A DNA stretch of 64,000 bases from Bordetella genomosp. 9 (GTDB taxonomy: Bacteria > Pseudomonadota > Gammaproteobacteria > Burkholderiales > Burkholderiaceae_B), in NCBI RefSeq assembly GCF_002261425.1, contig NZ_NEVJ01000003.1:806001-870000 (forward strand), given 5' to 3'. Both the position numbers and the translations under genes were made by a program. Under the pieces are notes generated by a model. It did not search any database. It was not told the origin of the DNA and saw only the letters and a list, made by a program, of their open reading frames with translations. Shown piece by piece: positions 47,092-57,457 of the stretch. How positions within the stretch are numbered: position 1 is the stretch's first letter; every line of letters begins with the position of its first letter.

Positions 47092-48669
47092 CGCGGTATC
47101 CACCGATCCGGCGCGGGCCAGCCGGAACACTTCCACCGCCTGCCGCAGGCGTTCCGCGCGGCCCTCCAGCGCCGCCACCGCGGCGGCGGTTTCTTCCGCC
47201 AGCGCGGCGTTTTCCTGGGTGTTGCGGTCCAGCCCCGACATCGCTTCGTGCATCGCGCCGATACCGGCCGCCTGTTCGGCGGCGGCCTGCGATATTTCCT
47301 GCACCAGCGCGGTGACCTGCGCGACCGCCACGCGCATATCGCCTATGGTCTGCCCGGCCGCGCCCACTTCCCGCACGCCCGCGTCCACGTGATCCGCCGA
47401 GCCGGCGATCAAGGACTTGATTTCGCGCGCGGCGCCGGCGCTGCGCTGCGCCAGCGTGCGCACTTCGCCGGCCACCACCGCGAACCCTCGGCCGGATTCG
47501 CCGGCGCGCGCCGCTTCCACGGCGGCGTTCAAGGCCAGCAGATTGGTCTGGAACGCGATGCCGTCGACCACCCCGACGATATCGCCGATGCGGCGCGCGC
47601 TGTCGGCGATATCCTGCATGCGCGCGACCACGCGGTCCACCGCCTGCGCGCCCTGCTCCGCCAGCGCCGCGACGCGCTGCGACTGGGCGCTGGCGCGCTC
47701 GGCGTTTTCCGACGTGGCGTTCACCGTGACCGCCAGGGTCGACATGCCGGCCGCCGTTTCCTGCAGCATGCCGGCCTGCTCGGCGGTGCGCTCGGACAGC
47801 TGGACGCCGCCGGCCGCCAGCGCGCGCATATCGGAATGGATATCGTCCACCGCCAGGCGTACCGAGCCGACCGCGCCGGACAAGCCGCCCTGCATGCGGC
47901 TCATTGCGGAAAACAGGATGCCGATCTCGTTCCGCCCGCCCGCCGCGATGGGCTGCGTCAGGTCGCCGTCCGCGATGCGGTCGAAATGGCCGCCCGCCTC
48001 GCGCAGCGGCCGCAGCAGCGAACGATGCAGCACCACGCGGATGCCGACGGCCAGCAGCAGCACGAACAAGGCCAGGCCCGCCGCGCTATAGACGGCGGCG
48101 TCCTGCATATGCGCCACTTCCGCGATAGCCGCGGCGCCCTGCGCCCGGGTGTAGCGCTGGAAAGCGCCTTCCGCCTTGACGTAGGCTTCCGCGGCGCCGG
48201 GCAGGACCTGGTCGTTCAGCCGATTCACCTCCACGCCGTTGAAGCCCTGGATGGCCTTGCGCATGGGCGTCAGGCAATCGTCGACCAGCCTCGCGTAGGC
48301 CCGCAGGGCGGCGTCGTACAGCGGCTTGCCTTCGGTATTGGCATAGGGCAGCGCCCGCAGGCGCTCGACGCCCTGGCGGGCATCGCGCAGGAATCGGTCG
48401 ACCACCGCGACCATCTGGTCGCGCTCCGGTATACGGCCGCCTTCCATATAGGTCTTGGCATCGACCAGCGCGGCGCGGGCCTGGAATACCGCGCTGCTGA
48501 CGTTACCCAGTTCGCTGGCGCGCTCGATATTGTCGCGCCCGAGTTCTTCCACCCAGGCGCGGTTCTCGCGCAGCAAGGCGATCGCCGCCGCGCCCGCCGC
48601 GACGAACAGCGTCACGAAAAGCGCCAGCACGATCGTCAGCGCCAGGTTCACACTCAATTTGTTCCGCAT
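46975..48669 (-). CDS. Methyl-accepting chemotaxis protein
   Basis: A 564-residue chemoreceptor. TM1 at about residues 8-33, a periplasmic four-helix sensor domain (about 35-190), TM2 about 192-213, HAMP, and a signalling domain with the conserved hairpin [20 protein letters not shown] and [26 protein letters not shown]. No NWETF-type CheR/CheB tether at the end. ATG at 48669 with AGGA upstream; a GTG one codon earlier is possible. The C-terminal 39 codons are antisense to the 3' end of the EAL-CBS-GGDEF gene. Ligand unknown. Confidence 0.93.
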   Translation of the reverse strand: MRNKLSVNLALTIVLALFVTLFVAAGAAAIALLRENRAWVEELGRDNIERASELGNVSSAVFQARAALVDAKTYMEGGRIPERDQMVAVVDRFLRDARQGVERLRALPYANTEGKPLYDAALRAYARLVDDCLTPMRKAIQGFNGVEVNRLNDQVLPGAAEAYVKAEGAFQRYTRAQGAAAIAEVAHMQDAAVYSAAGLALFVLLLAVGIRVVLHRSLLRPLREAGGHFDRIADGDLTQPIAAGGRNEIGILFSAMSRMQGGLSGAVGSVRLAVDDIHSDMRALAAGGVQLSERTAEQAGMLQETAAGMSTLAVTVNATSENAERASAQSQRVAALAEQGAQAVDRVVARMQDIADSARRIGDIVGVVDGIAFQTNLLALNAAVEAARAGESGRGFAVVAGEVRTLAQRSAGAAREIKSLIAGSADHVDAGVREVGAAGQTIGDMRVAVAQVTALVQEISQAAAEQAAGIGAMHEAMSGLDRNTQENAALAEETAAAVAALEGRAERLRQAVEVFRLARAGSVDTASAAGRQVGLDDERNVSMLDLVLHAGGRRGDVFRADAHA

Positions 48670-48762
48670 CACATCCTACCTACGCGCCCGCTCGGGCAAA
48701 AACATTCGGTAAGGATTATGTTGCGGTGAAGTGGCATTTTCTTGACATGCCACCGCCCGTTT

Positions 48763-49500
48763 TCAGGCCAGCGCCTGCTTCTGCGCCTGGACCAGCCCAT
48801 TGATGCCATGCTCGGCCAGCGCCAGCATCGCGTCCAGCTCGGCGCGGCTGAACGCCACGCCCTCGGCGGTGCCCTGCACTTCCACGAACGCGCCCGCGCC
48901 CGTCATGACCACATTGACGTCGGCATCGCAGCCGGAGTCTTCTTCGTAGTCCAGGTCCAGCACCGGGCGCCCATCCACCATGCCCACCGATACCGCCGCG
49001 ACGTGATCGCGCAAGGGGTTCGCCGCCAGGTCGCCGCGCTTCATCAACAGCCCGACCGCGTCGGCCATCGCCACCCAGGCGCCGGTGATGCTGGCGCAGC
49101 GCGTGCCGCCGTCGGCCTGCAGCACATCGCAATCGATATGCAGCGTGCGCTCGCCCAGCGCCGCCATATCGATCACGGCGCGCAGGCTGCGGCCGATCAG
49201 GCGCTGGATTTCCTGCGTGCGGCCGGATTGCTTGCCGCGCGCCGCCTCGCGGTCGCCACGCGTGTGCGTGGCGCGCGGCAGCATGCCGTACTCGGCCGTC
49301 ACCCAGCCCTGCCCCTGGCCCTTCAGGAACGGCGGCACCTTGTCCAGCACGCTGGCCGTGCACAGCACATGGGTATTGCCGGCCTTGATCAGGACGGATC
49401 CTTCGGCATAGCGCGTAAAACCGCGCGTCATCGCCAGGGGTCGCAGTTCATCGGCCGCGCGGCCGGAATGGCGCGTCGGGGAAGAGGCGGATGAGGTCAC
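48763..49500 (-). CDS. rph: Ribonuclease PH
   Basis: A 245-residue phosphorolytic 3' exoribonuclease that trims tRNA and rRNA ends. Conserved segments are [59 protein letters not shown] (phosphate-site residues) and [24 protein letters not shown] at 49500 is preferred: GGAG lies seven bases before it and length fits the family. Divergent from yicC. Confidence 0.96.
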   Translation of the reverse strand: MTSSASSPTRHSGRAADELRPLAMTRGFTRYAEGSVLIKAGNTHVLCTASVLDKVPPFLKGQGQGWVTAEYGMLPRATHTRGDREAARGKQSGRTQEIQRLIGRSLRAVIDMAALGERTLHIDCDVLQADGGTRCASITGAWVAMADAVGLLMKRGDLAANPLRDHVAAVSVGMVDGRPVLDLDYEEDSGCDADVNVVMTGAGAFVEVQGTAEGVAFSRAELDAMLALAEHGINGLVQAQKQALA

Positions 49501-49646
49501 GGATATCTCCAGTCGGTGGGTACTCAAAATGCAAAATCGCGAAACGGCGTATCGGCGCCGCCCCGGATTGTACGGGCGGCCCCGCCTTCGGGTTATTCTG
49601 CCGGCATGCGCTCGCTTCGCGACCGCCCTATTCAGGATGCACCCAC

Positions 49647-50597
49647 ATGATACGTAGCATGACTGCCTTCGGCAGCGCCCGCGCCGATCTGGACCAAGGC
49701 TCGCTGTCGCTGGAATTCCGCAGCGTCAACAGCCGTTTCCTCGACCTTTATTTCAGGCTGCCGGACGACCTGCGCCACCTGGAAGCGCCGCTGCGCGAAC
49801 TGTTGACCGGCAGCCTGGGACGCGGCAAGGTCGAAGTGCGCGTCAGCTACACGCGCAATGCCGCCGCCGACCTGGATCGCCTGGATCCGCTCTGGCTGCA
49901 GCGCCTGGCCGAACAGCTGCAGGCGGCGCGCCAGATCCTGCCCGAAACCGAGGCGCCGCGCCTGGTCGAGCTCTTCAACTGGCCCGGCCAGCGCAACAAC
50001 GACGCGCTGGATCCGCAGGCCTGGGGCGCGGCCGGCATGCAGGCCGCGCGCGAAGCGCTGGCCCAACTGCAGGACGCGCGCGTCCGCGAAGGCGAACGCC
50101 TGGCCGCGATGATGCGCGACTGCGCCACGGGCATACAGAAAATCGTCGACGACGTCGAACAGCACTTGCCGCAACTGCTGGCCGACCATCGCGAAAAGCT
50201 GGCCAACAAATTGCGCGAAACCGTGGAAGCGGCCTTCCCTGGCGGTTTCACGCACATCAGCGGCCCGGAATTGACCGAACGCCTGGCGCAGGAAGCGAAC
50301 CTGTTCGCCATGCGCATCGACGTGGCCGAAGAACTCTCGCGCCTGCGTTCGCACCTGGCCGAACTGGTCCACATCCTGGCCGACGACAAGGCGGGCGGCA
50401 GCGGCGACGGCAAATCCGGCAAGCGCGCTGGCGGCAGCGGCAGCGCGGGCAAGCGCCTGGATTTCCTGTTCCAGGAAATGAACCGCGAAGCCAACACCCT
50501 GGGCTCCAAGGCCGGCAGCGTCGACGTCACCCGCGCCGCGATGGATCTGAAGCTGCTGATCGAGCAGATGCGGGAGCAGGCGCAGAATATCGAGTGA
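49647..50597 (+). CDS. yicC: YicC-family endoribonuclease
   Basis: A 316-residue YicC protein, a hexameric endoribonuclease. N-terminal YicC domain starts [34 protein letters not shown]-terminal DUF1732 ends [20 protein letters not shown] and [20 protein letters not shown] at 49647. An insertion of Gly/Ser/Lys (about residues 250-270) precedes DUF1732. In many beta-proteobacteria gmk and rpoZ follow yicC; here a Bug gene starts 79 bases later, so the locus has probably been interrupted (inference). Confidence 0.95.
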   Translation: MIRSMTAFGSARADLDQGSLSLEFRSVNSRFLDLYFRLPDDLRHLEAPLRELLTGSLGRGKVEVRVSYTRNAAADLDRLDPLWLQRLAEQLQAARQILPETEAPRLVELFNWPGQRNNDALDPQAWGAAGMQAAREALAQLQDARVREGERLAAMMRDCATGIQKIVDDVEQHLPQLLADHREKLANKLRETVEAAFPGGFTHISGPELTERLAQEANLFAMRIDVAEELSRLRSHLAELVHILADDKAGGSGDGKSGKRAGGSGSAGKRLDFLFQEMNREANTLGSKAGSVDVTRAAMDLKLLIEQMREQAQNIE

Positions 50598-50675
50598 CGT
50601 TTTTGAGCGTTCGCTCGCCGCGTTATCAGAAAACGTCAGCGCACCAAGCTGAGATATCACACAAGGGGTCTTGAA

Positions 50676-51638
50676 ATGAAACGGCGGATCTTTGTCTCCT
50701 CTCTGGCGCTAATGTCGTTGTGCTTCGCGTCAACCTCGCGGGCCGACGATTATCCGAGCCGGCCGATCACGATCGAAGTGCCTTATAGCCCGGGTGCGTC
50801 CGTCGACATCATGGCCCGGATGATCGGCGATCGTTTGCGCGCGAAACTCAATCAGCCGGTCATCGTGGAAAACCACGCAGGGGCCAGCGGCCAGATCGGG
50901 CTGAACCGCGTCGCAAGGGCGAAGCCGGACGGGTACACCCTTGGGGTCGTACAGATCACCAATCTGGCGCTCGCGCCGTTCGTCACCACCAAGCTCATGT
51001 ACGACCCGCAGAAGGACTTCGTGCCGGTCGTCGAGATCGCGGAAAACTATCTTGCGATCGTGTCGAACGTGAACGGGCCGCTGAAGAACATCAAGGACGT
51101 CATCGCCTGGGCCAAGCAAGGCAAGCACGAGGTGAAGCTGGGCAGCCCGAGCCAGGGAGGCCTGCCCCATCTGTCGGTCGCCCTGATCGCCTACCAGAAT
51201 GGTTTCGATGTGCAGAACATCTCGTACAAGGATGTCGGCCCCATCGTCACGGATCTTGCCAGCGGACAACTGGACCTGGGTGTCTCTTCCTACACCAGCC
51301 TCGCTCCGTCCATACAATCCGGCCGGGTTCATCTGGTGGGCATCACGGCGAAGGACAAGTTTCTTCCCGACCTGCCCGCGATCGGCGACAGCCTGCCGGG
51401 CTATTCCGTACCGGGCTGGAACGGCATCGTCGCGCCTGCCGGGACGGATCCCAAGATCGTGGAAAAGCTGAACACGGCCATCAACGAGATACTTGCCGAG
51501 CCGGACATCCAGGAAAAGTTGAAAGCGCTGGGTCTGGTACCGACGATCAAGTCCCCCCAGCAGTTCGCCGAATTGATCAAGAGCGATACGGCCCGCTTCG
51601 AGAAGCTGGTCAAGGATATCGGCTTCCAACCGCTCTGA
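50676..51638 (+). CDS. Bug-family (TTT) periplasmic solute-binding protein
   Basis: A 320-residue Bug receptor with a classical signal peptide (MKRRIFVSSLALMSLCFAS, cleavage near SRADD) and mature start YPSRPITIEVPYSPGASVDIMARM. AAGGGG precedes ATG at 50676. Base composition is slightly AT-richer and codon use less biased than in yicC, in line with acquisition. It precedes the LVIVD-repeat protein on the same strand by 109 bases, so the two may act on one compound (inference). Confidence 0.92.
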   Translation: MKRRIFVSSLALMSLCFASTSRADDYPSRPITIEVPYSPGASVDIMARMIGDRLRAKLNQPVIVENHAGASGQIGLNRVARAKPDGYTLGVVQITNLALAPFVTTKLMYDPQKDFVPVVEIAENYLAIVSNVNGPLKNIKDVIAWAKQGKHEVKLGSPSQGGLPHLSVALIAYQNGFDVQNISYKDVGPIVTDLASGQLDLGVSSYTSLAPSIQSGRVHLVGITAKDKFLPDLPAIGDSLPGYSVPGWNGIVAPAGTDPKIVEKLNTAINEILAEPDIQEKLKALGLVPTIKSPQQFAELIKSDTARFEKLVKDIGFQPL

Positions 51639-51747
51639 TGCCCGGGCGGTCTCCTGCTCGCGAGCAGGTCCATGAAATGGGTATGAGGCTGGTGGATGGC
51701 AACAGGCCAGGAAGAGCGGGAAAAACGGGAAGGACAGGAGAGCGGTA

Positions 51748-53307
51748 ATGGCAGCGAACGATGATCACGCCTCGAAATCGGCCGTCGAAGGCGGCCGGGT
51801 GGAAGGCGGGCGGGTGGAAGGCGGGCGGGTGGAAGGCGTGATGCCAGGTGGCGGCACCGTGCCGTTCCGCTTGCCGGCCGGTGCATTGAATTATCTCGAC
51901 CGAAATCAGTACATCTCCAACATGGAGGTCCTCGCCTATTATCCGTCGATCAAGCTGAGGATGTTCGGTGACGAACACTCATGCATGTGGGCAAAGGGAA
52001 AGCGCCGCCTCATCGCTTTCCAGGGCGGCTGGGTCGACGTCACGGATCCCCTGAAAGCGACGGTGATCGATGAAGGCGGCCTTCCCACCTTCCAGAGCTG
52101 CGTCTACAACCAGCAACTGAAGAAGTGGATCCGCGTGACCGCGCACCAGATGCCGCTGACGCCGGGCACACCGCAATATCCCCATGGGAAATACCACACC
52201 GAATACGCTCGCACGGCGATCGATAACCCCGGCTTTCGGGGCATCAGGGTCTACGACGTCACGAATCCCGAAAAGACCCGGCTGCTGAGCGAATTCGAAA
52301 CAGGCAGCACCGGCCACGGCGTGCATCTGCCCTTCTATGACGGCGGCCGGTACGCGTATCTGTCCTGCGGCTGGGACGACCAGCTGCGCATGGAAAGCAC
52401 GGAGCGCGTGTACAGCAACGGCTTGATGATCGTGGACATGTCCGACCCCGCCAAGCCGAAGGAAGTCTCGCGCTGGTGGGTTCCCGGGCAGCGGCTCGAC
52501 GAAGAGCAGTACTACCGCGAGACCTATCCGTTCGCCGGCGACCAGTGCTCATGGACCGGCAACCGCACTCCGTGCATCGTCCCGGCCAGGGTCGAGGATG
52601 GCGGCACCGTCGGCTATGGCGGATGGGGGCACTTCGGCATGTACGTCCACGACCTGTCCGACATACGCAATCCCAAGGTTCATGGCCGGGTGACCCATCC
52701 GCTGGAAGCCATCGGCGCGATTCCCTATCATCACGTCGTGCCGGTGACGGCCGATCCGCAGCGCTACCCGCAGCTGCAGAATCTCGTCATCGGAATACCC
52801 GAAGCCCTGGAGTCCGACTGCCGCGAGCCGTTTCACACGAGCTACGTCATCGACGTGAAGGATCCGGCCAGACCCCGCATCATCGGTCTCTTCCCGCGCC
52901 CGATGCCGCATCCCGATGCGCCCTATAAGGACTTCGCGATGGCGCGAGGCCGCTTCAGCTCCCGCGTCATGCAGAACTGGATTGCGCCAGGGAAAGCCCG
53001 TCCGGATGTCGTCGCATTGTCGTATCTCAATGCAGGCCTGCGCCTCTTCGACATTTCGGATCCCACAGATCCCAAGGAGGTCGCCTACTTCGTGCCGCCG
53101 CGTGACGGCGACATCGACGACTACATGAGCTGGCGTCGGGGGACGACGGAAGCCGTTTTCATCGAATGGGACCGGAACCTGATCTGGCAATCGACGCACG
53201 CCGGCATCTACTGCCTGTCGGCCCCCTTCCTGGGCAAGCCGGTGCTCGAGCCGACGGCGGTCTCGCAATGGTCCGTCCCGCATGTGAACGCTGGCTGGGA
53301 AGGCTAG
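51748..53307 (+). CDS. LVIVD-repeat beta-propeller protein
   Basis: A 519-residue protein with repeated blades of the form (V/I)xD(V/I)(S/T)DPxxP: VDVTDPLKATVIDEG, VYDVTNPEKTRLLSEF, IVDMSDPAKPKEVSRW, VHDLSDIRNPKVHGRV, VIDVKDPARPRIIGLF and LFDISDPTDPKEVAYF. This is the LVIVD repeat, forming a propeller of unknown function; surface His/Cys patches (HSCMWAKG, HLPFYDGG, HHVVPV) could bind a ligand or metal. No signal peptide is seen. ATG at 51748 has AGGAGAG upstream. Residues 13-30 are VEGGR repeats from a 15-bp duplication. Confidence 0.85.
   Translation: MAANDDHASKSAVEGGRVEGGRVEGGRVEGVMPGGGTVPFRLPAGALNYLDRNQYISNMEVLAYYPSIKLRMFGDEHSCMWAKGKRRLIAFQGGWVDVTDPLKATVIDEGGLPTFQSCVYNQQLKKWIRVTAHQMPLTPGTPQYPHGKYHTEYARTAIDNPGFRGIRVYDVTNPEKTRLLSEFETGSTGHGVHLPFYDGGRYAYLSCGWDDQLRMESTERVYSNGLMIVDMSDPAKPKEVSRWWVPGQRLDEEQYYRETYPFAGDQCSWTGNRTPCIVPARVEDGGTVGYGGWGHFGMYVHDLSDIRNPKVHGRVTHPLEAIGAIPYHHVVPVTADPQRYPQLQNLVIGIPEALESDCREPFHTSYVIDVKDPARPRIIGLFPRPMPHPDAPYKDFAMARGRFSSRVMQNWIAPGKARPDVVALSYLNAGLRLFDISDPTDPKEVAYFVPPRDGDIDDYMSWRRGTTEAVFIEWDRNLIWQSTHAGIYCLSAPFLGKPVLEPTAVSQWSVPHVNAGWEG
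51784..51840 (+). repeat. 15-bp in-frame tandem repeat in LVIVD gene
   Basis: Units of GTGGAAGGCGGGCGG: first copy diverged at three bases, second and third identical, fourth partial. It encodes VEGGR repeats near the N-terminus. Confidence 0.9.
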
Positions 53308-53716
53308 CGCTCATCGGGTCCTGAAGAAAGCGGCCGGCAGATCGCTCTTGGGCACCGCCTGTCCCGGTGTTTGCCGCTTTGTCGACCGCCCCTGCGCGCG
53401 AGGCCGTCCGGGCTCGACCTGGGGTCCGACTCACGACAGAGCGCAGGCTCGCGTTGGTCGACGCATTACGGTCAATGCGGTCGCGCCCGGATACGTGGAG
53501 GACACCGGGTTTTTCGGCGACGCGCTTTCCGGCACGCAACGCGCGGCCAAGCTCGCGGAAGCAATGAACGGGCGTGCCGGGACGCCGGACGATGTCGCCA
53601 ACACCATAGGCTGGTTGGCGGCCCCCGCATCCTGCCACGTGACCGCGCAAATCGTCCAGGTCAACGGCGGTGCGGAGCGAGGGCGGTAGCAACGCAAGCA
53701 AGAGCCGCCGCGAGCG
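53308..53716. other. 409-base interval with gene remnant, no intact gene
   Basis: Between the LVIVD gene and the convergent giant gene there is no intact gene. The right half carries a short-chain dehydrogenase fragment (53461-53689, listed separately). The left half has open frames without recognisable similarity and looks like decayed coding sequence. Confidence 0.6.
53461..53689 (+). pseudogene. C-terminal remnant of a short-chain dehydrogenase/reductase
   Basis: The frame reads RRITVNAVAPGYVEDTGFF, then about 50 residues ending AQIVQVNGGAERGR and a stop. This is the last third of a classical SDR (FabG-like: ITVNAVAPG and V-NGG end). The upstream two thirds with the TGxxxGxG cofactor site and YxxxK catalytic motif are absent; preceding sequence in all frames does not continue the match. 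No own start or ribosome site is evident. It marks a deletion or transfer breakpoint. Confidence 0.75.
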
Positions 53717-56700
53717 CTATCGCGCCTTCGACCCCACGAAGAATTCTCCGAAGATCGTTATCCTGGTCTCGCCCTGCGGCCCATCGCCATAGATCTGGCG
53801 CGCGCGTATCGTCCCGGGTGCGCTCTTGCAGCCCCAAATGCCGCAATCCGCCCCGATATCGAATGGCGACGGCGGCAGGAACACCGCATCCGTCGTCCAC
53901 GTGCCATCGGCGGCGGCCGTCACGAATTGCGTATCGCCGCTGCCGCCGATCTGGCTGACCTCCACCAGCGCGCCTGGCGCGGCGGTACCGGCCACGCTGG
54001 TGGGCGGCGGCGGGTTACGGTTGGTCCAATACATCAACGTATTGTTCGCCGGCGACGAAATCACGATGGGTTGCAGGACCGTGAACGTGCGCGGCGCGGT
54101 CGAGCCCGACGGTTGCGTCTGCTGCGCAGCCACGCTGTAATTGCCCGCACCCGCTACCGGGTAGGGACCGCAGGACCACGCCCCGTCCGGCTGCACCTGG
54201 GCCTGGCACTGCGGCCCGCCTGTCAGCGTCACGGACGCACCGGGAACGCCGTAGCCCCGCACCACATAGGACTGCCCGACCATGACCTGATCCGCCATGG
54301 GCCAGGCGATATAGAACACGGCGCTGTTGGGACACGTCGCGCCTCCGACGGGATACTGCACGGACGCCTGGTCCAGCGGATAGCCATCCAGCACCTGCGT
54401 CGCGGTCAGGCTGTAGCAACCGGGCCCGCTGGACATCAGGTTGGGGAACACCCACTTGCCGTCGCCTTCCACGACGCTGAAGCCCAGGTCATGCAGGCCC
54501 ATCAGCTTGAGGAAGATCTGCGCATTGGGCTCGCCGTCGCCCGGCTTGTCCACCGTCGCCACCTTCGCCACGTCGACCGTCACGGTGGCCGCGCCCTGGG
54601 GCTTGTCGTCCACGTACTCGGTCGCGGTGATCGACAGGCGGACGCCGTTCGCGCCATAGCTGACCAGCGGTACCCGATCGGTCGCCCACACGCCGTTGAC
54701 GATATCGATCGGCGCCAGCGGATCGTTGCCCACCACGACCTTCGCCACCGCGCCGCTCTGCCCCGTCCCGCGCACCTGGATACCGTCGACAGGGTTGTTG
54801 CTGGACACCACGGATTGATCGCGCGGGCTGCCGATGGAAATGCCCGTCGCCGTGGCCACCGAGAAAGGCCGGCCCACCGGGGGATCCTGCCAACCCGGGC
54901 CGCTTTGCACACTGTTCGCCGTATAGGATGTTCCCGCCGCCAGGCCCATGACCGTGCACGTCCATCTGCCCTTGTCGTCCGCCGTGGTGGAGCATGGCTG
55001 CGCGGGCGGGGCCGTGACCGCGATACTGGCAAAGGCCTGCCCCGTCCCGCTGACGTCCACGGTGGTATCGGCGGCGGGCAGCACCTGGTTCGGCGCCGGC
55101 AGCAACACCACCAATGGGGTCGCGATCGTGAAATCGGCGTATTGAGGATCGTCCGACACGCCCTGCAGGGTCTGGGTCGCCGTCAACAGATAAGAGCCGC
55201 CGGGCTGCAGTCCCGCGATCTGGCACTGCCAGTTGCCGGGCGCGGGCCCGATCGTCTGCGGCGCGCACGGCTGGGCGCCGGGGACGCCGACCTGCAGGGT
55301 GGTCCCGGGCTGCGCGGTTCCGGACGCCGTGATGGCGGCCGTCGCGGACGCGTACACCTGGTTCTCGGCAGGCGCCGCGATGGCCAAGGGACTGAAATCG
55401 GCGATCGAGAATTGGCGCTGCACGCCCGGGTCGATCCAGCTTCCCGCGCCCTGGATCGCATCGCTGCTGCCCTGCGTGACGGTGGCGGTATATGACTGCC
55501 CGAAGCGCAGGCCCGCCACCTGGCACGACCAGGAACCGTCGCTGCCCACGACCTGGATGGCGCAGGGCGCGGCGCCCGGCACCGCCACTTTCACGGAAGC
55601 CCCAGGCTGGCCATGCCCCGTGAATCGCACCATCGTCGTCTGCGGCGGAAACGACTGGCCTGGGCTGGGCGTGTCGATGGCCAGCGGTTGCGCGACCATG
55701 AAGGACAGCGGAACGGCGGGGTCGCTTTGCCCGACCAAGGACTGCTGCACGGTCACGGCGTAGGACGCCGGGGTCAGGTTCTGGATCAGGCAGGACCATG
55801 AGCCATCCGCGGCGATCGTGGCGGACGCGCAGGGGCTCGCACCATTCTGCGGTGACAGGGTGCCAGGCGTCACGGTCGCCGCGGGCATGCCGGTGCCGGT
55901 CATCAGCAGGCTGGTCTGGCCCGACGGCAGCGTGGCGCCGAACGCGGGATAGCTGATCTTCAGGCCGGGCCAGGAGGAGAAAGTGGTGCTGGTGCCCGGG
56001 GCTGACTTGCCGTTGACCATCTGCGACGCGGGCACGCTATAGGTGGTCGGAGGCGGAAACCGGAAGACCGAACCGGTCGTCCATGTGCCGTCCTGGCCAA
56101 TGATCGTGGTGACGGGCCGCGTCTTGCTGTAGGCAGTGTCTATCGTCACCTGCCCGCCGGGCGTTCCCGTCCCGCTGACCGCCCAGTTCGGCGGCGTGTC
56201 GCCATCGATATGGCCGGCATTGGGCGGACTGGTGATCGCCAGGGCAATGGGATCGATATGCAGCGGCCATTGCGCCTGCATGGGGTCCAGCCAGCTCCAG
56301 TTCCCACTGTTGTCGTTCACCTCGCCTTGCTGCCAGGCCGCGAGATCGTAGTCGTTGCCTGCCAGCAGGTCCGTCAATCCGCAGGACCAGTTTCCAGAAG
56401 GGTCCGCGACGCCGGAACATGTGGGCGCATCGGTATCGTGCGGATCCGACCTGACGACGACGGTGGCGCCGGGCATCGCGGTCCCGGTCACCGTGATGGG
56501 ATCGCTGGTCCAGGTCACCGGGGACGGCGGCCCGTTGATGACCACGGCCGGAACGGAGATGAAGGTCGCGGTATAGGTCCCTTCCACCGTCGAGGTGACA
56601 GTCGCCGAGTACACCTGGCCGGGGGCGAAGTGGTAGGCGGTGTCGGTCGTCCAATTGCCGCCTTTGTCGGCCCAGGGAGATTCGATATGCCCGGTGGCGC

Positions 56701-57454
56701 TTACGGTGACTTGCGTCTGCGGCGACGCCGTGCCGGTGATGGCGACGTTGGAAGGATCATCGCCGTGGATCGCGCTGTGCTGGCCCGGCCACGTGATGAC
56801 GGCGGGCTGCTTCGTTCCATCGTAGCCGCCGTCGAAATAGATGGTGATGCTATCGCTCGCGCCCGGCAGCAGCTCCGGGACCCATTCATTCAGGCAACCC
56901 CAGGAACCGCAATTCGCGCTGGTGACCAGGCCGTTGCCGGACGACGTGCCCTGAGGACCCTGTATCGTCGTGCACCACGATCCCAGGTTGCAGGCCGCAA
57001 CGCCCACCTTGAACAGATCGTGCCTGAACGTGAGGGGATAGGGAGCCGTCGGTCCGTTCTCCGTGTCGGGATGTACCGTCCACTTCACCCATTTCGGCTG
57101 ATAGGCGCAGTTATGAATGATGTGGAAGTGATTGCTGTCCTCCAGGTTGATGCTGGTCGAGCCGTATGAAGGCACATAGATCGAACCCGGGCCGGCGTCG
57201 TGCATGCAGCCGTCGTCGGTATGATCGATCGTGATGTTCGCCGGACCATTGTTGACGAATCGGACGCTGTAGGTGGCCGCCCGCGACACCGGACCAGGCA
57301 GCGGACTGGACTTTTGCGGCATCGCGGATAACGCGGGCGCCCGCTCCTGGCGCGGCTGCGGCCCGGACGGAGCGGCGGCACTATCCGCGGTAGCCCCCGG
57401 GAGCAGCAGCACCCATGCGATCACGACGCCAGCCAAGCTTCGCCACGCTGCCAT
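53717..57454 (-). CDS. Giant exported protein with Ig-like repeats, partner of upstream protease-adhesin
   Basis: A 1245-residue exported protein. The signal peptide is residues 1-23 (core VVIAWVLLLPGATA). Residues about 58-220 form a distinct N-terminal domain with a His/Cys-rich patch (HFHIIHNCAYQPKW; CNLGSWC; NCGSWGC). Then about ten Ig-like modules follow, each with a core such as VTGTAMPGATVVV or VRGYGVPGASVTL, a G-W-x-C strand and a G-x-Y-x-(V/L)-(T/A) strand. The last 115 residues (VEVSQIGGSGDTQF through GETRITIFGEFF) resemble the end of the neighbouring 1998-residue protein. It starts three bases after that gene's stop, with GAGGTG as ribosome site, so the pair is translationally coupled. 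Adhesive or matrix function is likely; not established. Confidence 0.85.
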   Translation of the reverse strand: MAAWRSLAGVVIAWVLLLPGATADSAAAPSGPQPRQERAPALSAMPQKSSPLPGPVSRAATYSVRFVNNGPANITIDHTDDGCMHDAGPGSIYVPSYGSTSINLEDSNHFHIIHNCAYQPKWVKWTVHPDTENGPTAPYPLTFRHDLFKVGVAACNLGSWCTTIQGPQGTSSGNGLVTSANCGSWGCLNEWVPELLPGASDSITIYFDGGYDGTKQPAVITWPGQHSAIHGDDPSNVAITGTASPQTQVTVSATGHIESPWADKGGNWTTDTAYHFAPGQVYSATVTSTVEGTYTATFISVPAVVINGPPSPVTWTSDPITVTGTAMPGATVVVRSDPHDTDAPTCSGVADPSGNWSCGLTDLLAGNDYDLAAWQQGEVNDNSGNWSWLDPMQAQWPLHIDPIALAITSPPNAGHIDGDTPPNWAVSGTGTPGGQVTIDTAYSKTRPVTTIIGQDGTWTTGSVFRFPPPTTYSVPASQMVNGKSAPGTSTTFSSWPGLKISYPAFGATLPSGQTSLLMTGTGMPAATVTPGTLSPQNGASPCASATIAADGSWSCLIQNLTPASYAVTVQQSLVGQSDPAVPLSFMVAQPLAIDTPSPGQSFPPQTTMVRFTGHGQPGASVKVAVPGAAPCAIQVVGSDGSWSCQVAGLRFGQSYTATVTQGSSDAIQGAGSWIDPGVQRQFSIADFSPLAIAAPAENQVYASATAAITASGTAQPGTTLQVGVPGAQPCAPQTIGPAPGNWQCQIAGLQPGGSYLLTATQTLQGVSDDPQYADFTIATPLVVLLPAPNQVLPAADTTVDVSGTGQAFASIAVTAPPAQPCSTTADDKGRWTCTVMGLAAGTSYTANSVQSGPGWQDPPVGRPFSVATATGISIGSPRDQSVVSSNNPVDGIQVRGTGQSGAVAKVVVGNDPLAPIDIVNGVWATDRVPLVSYGANGVRLSITATEYVDDKPQGAATVTVDVAKVATVDKPGDGEPNAQIFLKLMGLHDLGFSVVEGDGKWVFPNLMSSGPGCYSLTATQVLDGYPLDQASVQYPVGGATCPNSAVFYIAWPMADQVMVGQSYVVRGYGVPGASVTLTGGPQCQAQVQPDGAWSCGPYPVAGAGNYSVAAQQTQPSGSTAPRTFTVLQPIVISSPANNTLMYWTNRNPPPPTSVAGTAAPGALVEVSQIGGSGDTQFVTAAADGTWTTDAVFLPPSPFDIGADCGIWGCKSAPGTIRARQIYGDGPQGETRITIFGEFFVGSKAR

Positions 57455-57457
57455 GCA

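Noticed and set aside
47248..48729. 493-codon plus-strand open frame opposite the chemoreceptor
   Set aside because: Shadow of the chemoreceptor signalling domain, which is unmistakable on the minus strand.
48670..48762. Sigma-28 flagellar promoter for the chemoreceptor gene
   Set aside because: TCAAG occurs on the minus strand, but the expected GCCGATAA-like -10 is poorly matched at the right spacing.
53348..53689. Intact small dehydrogenase gene
   Set aside because: Lacks the cofactor-binding and catalytic parts of the SDR fold; only the C-terminal third matches, so it is called a remnant.
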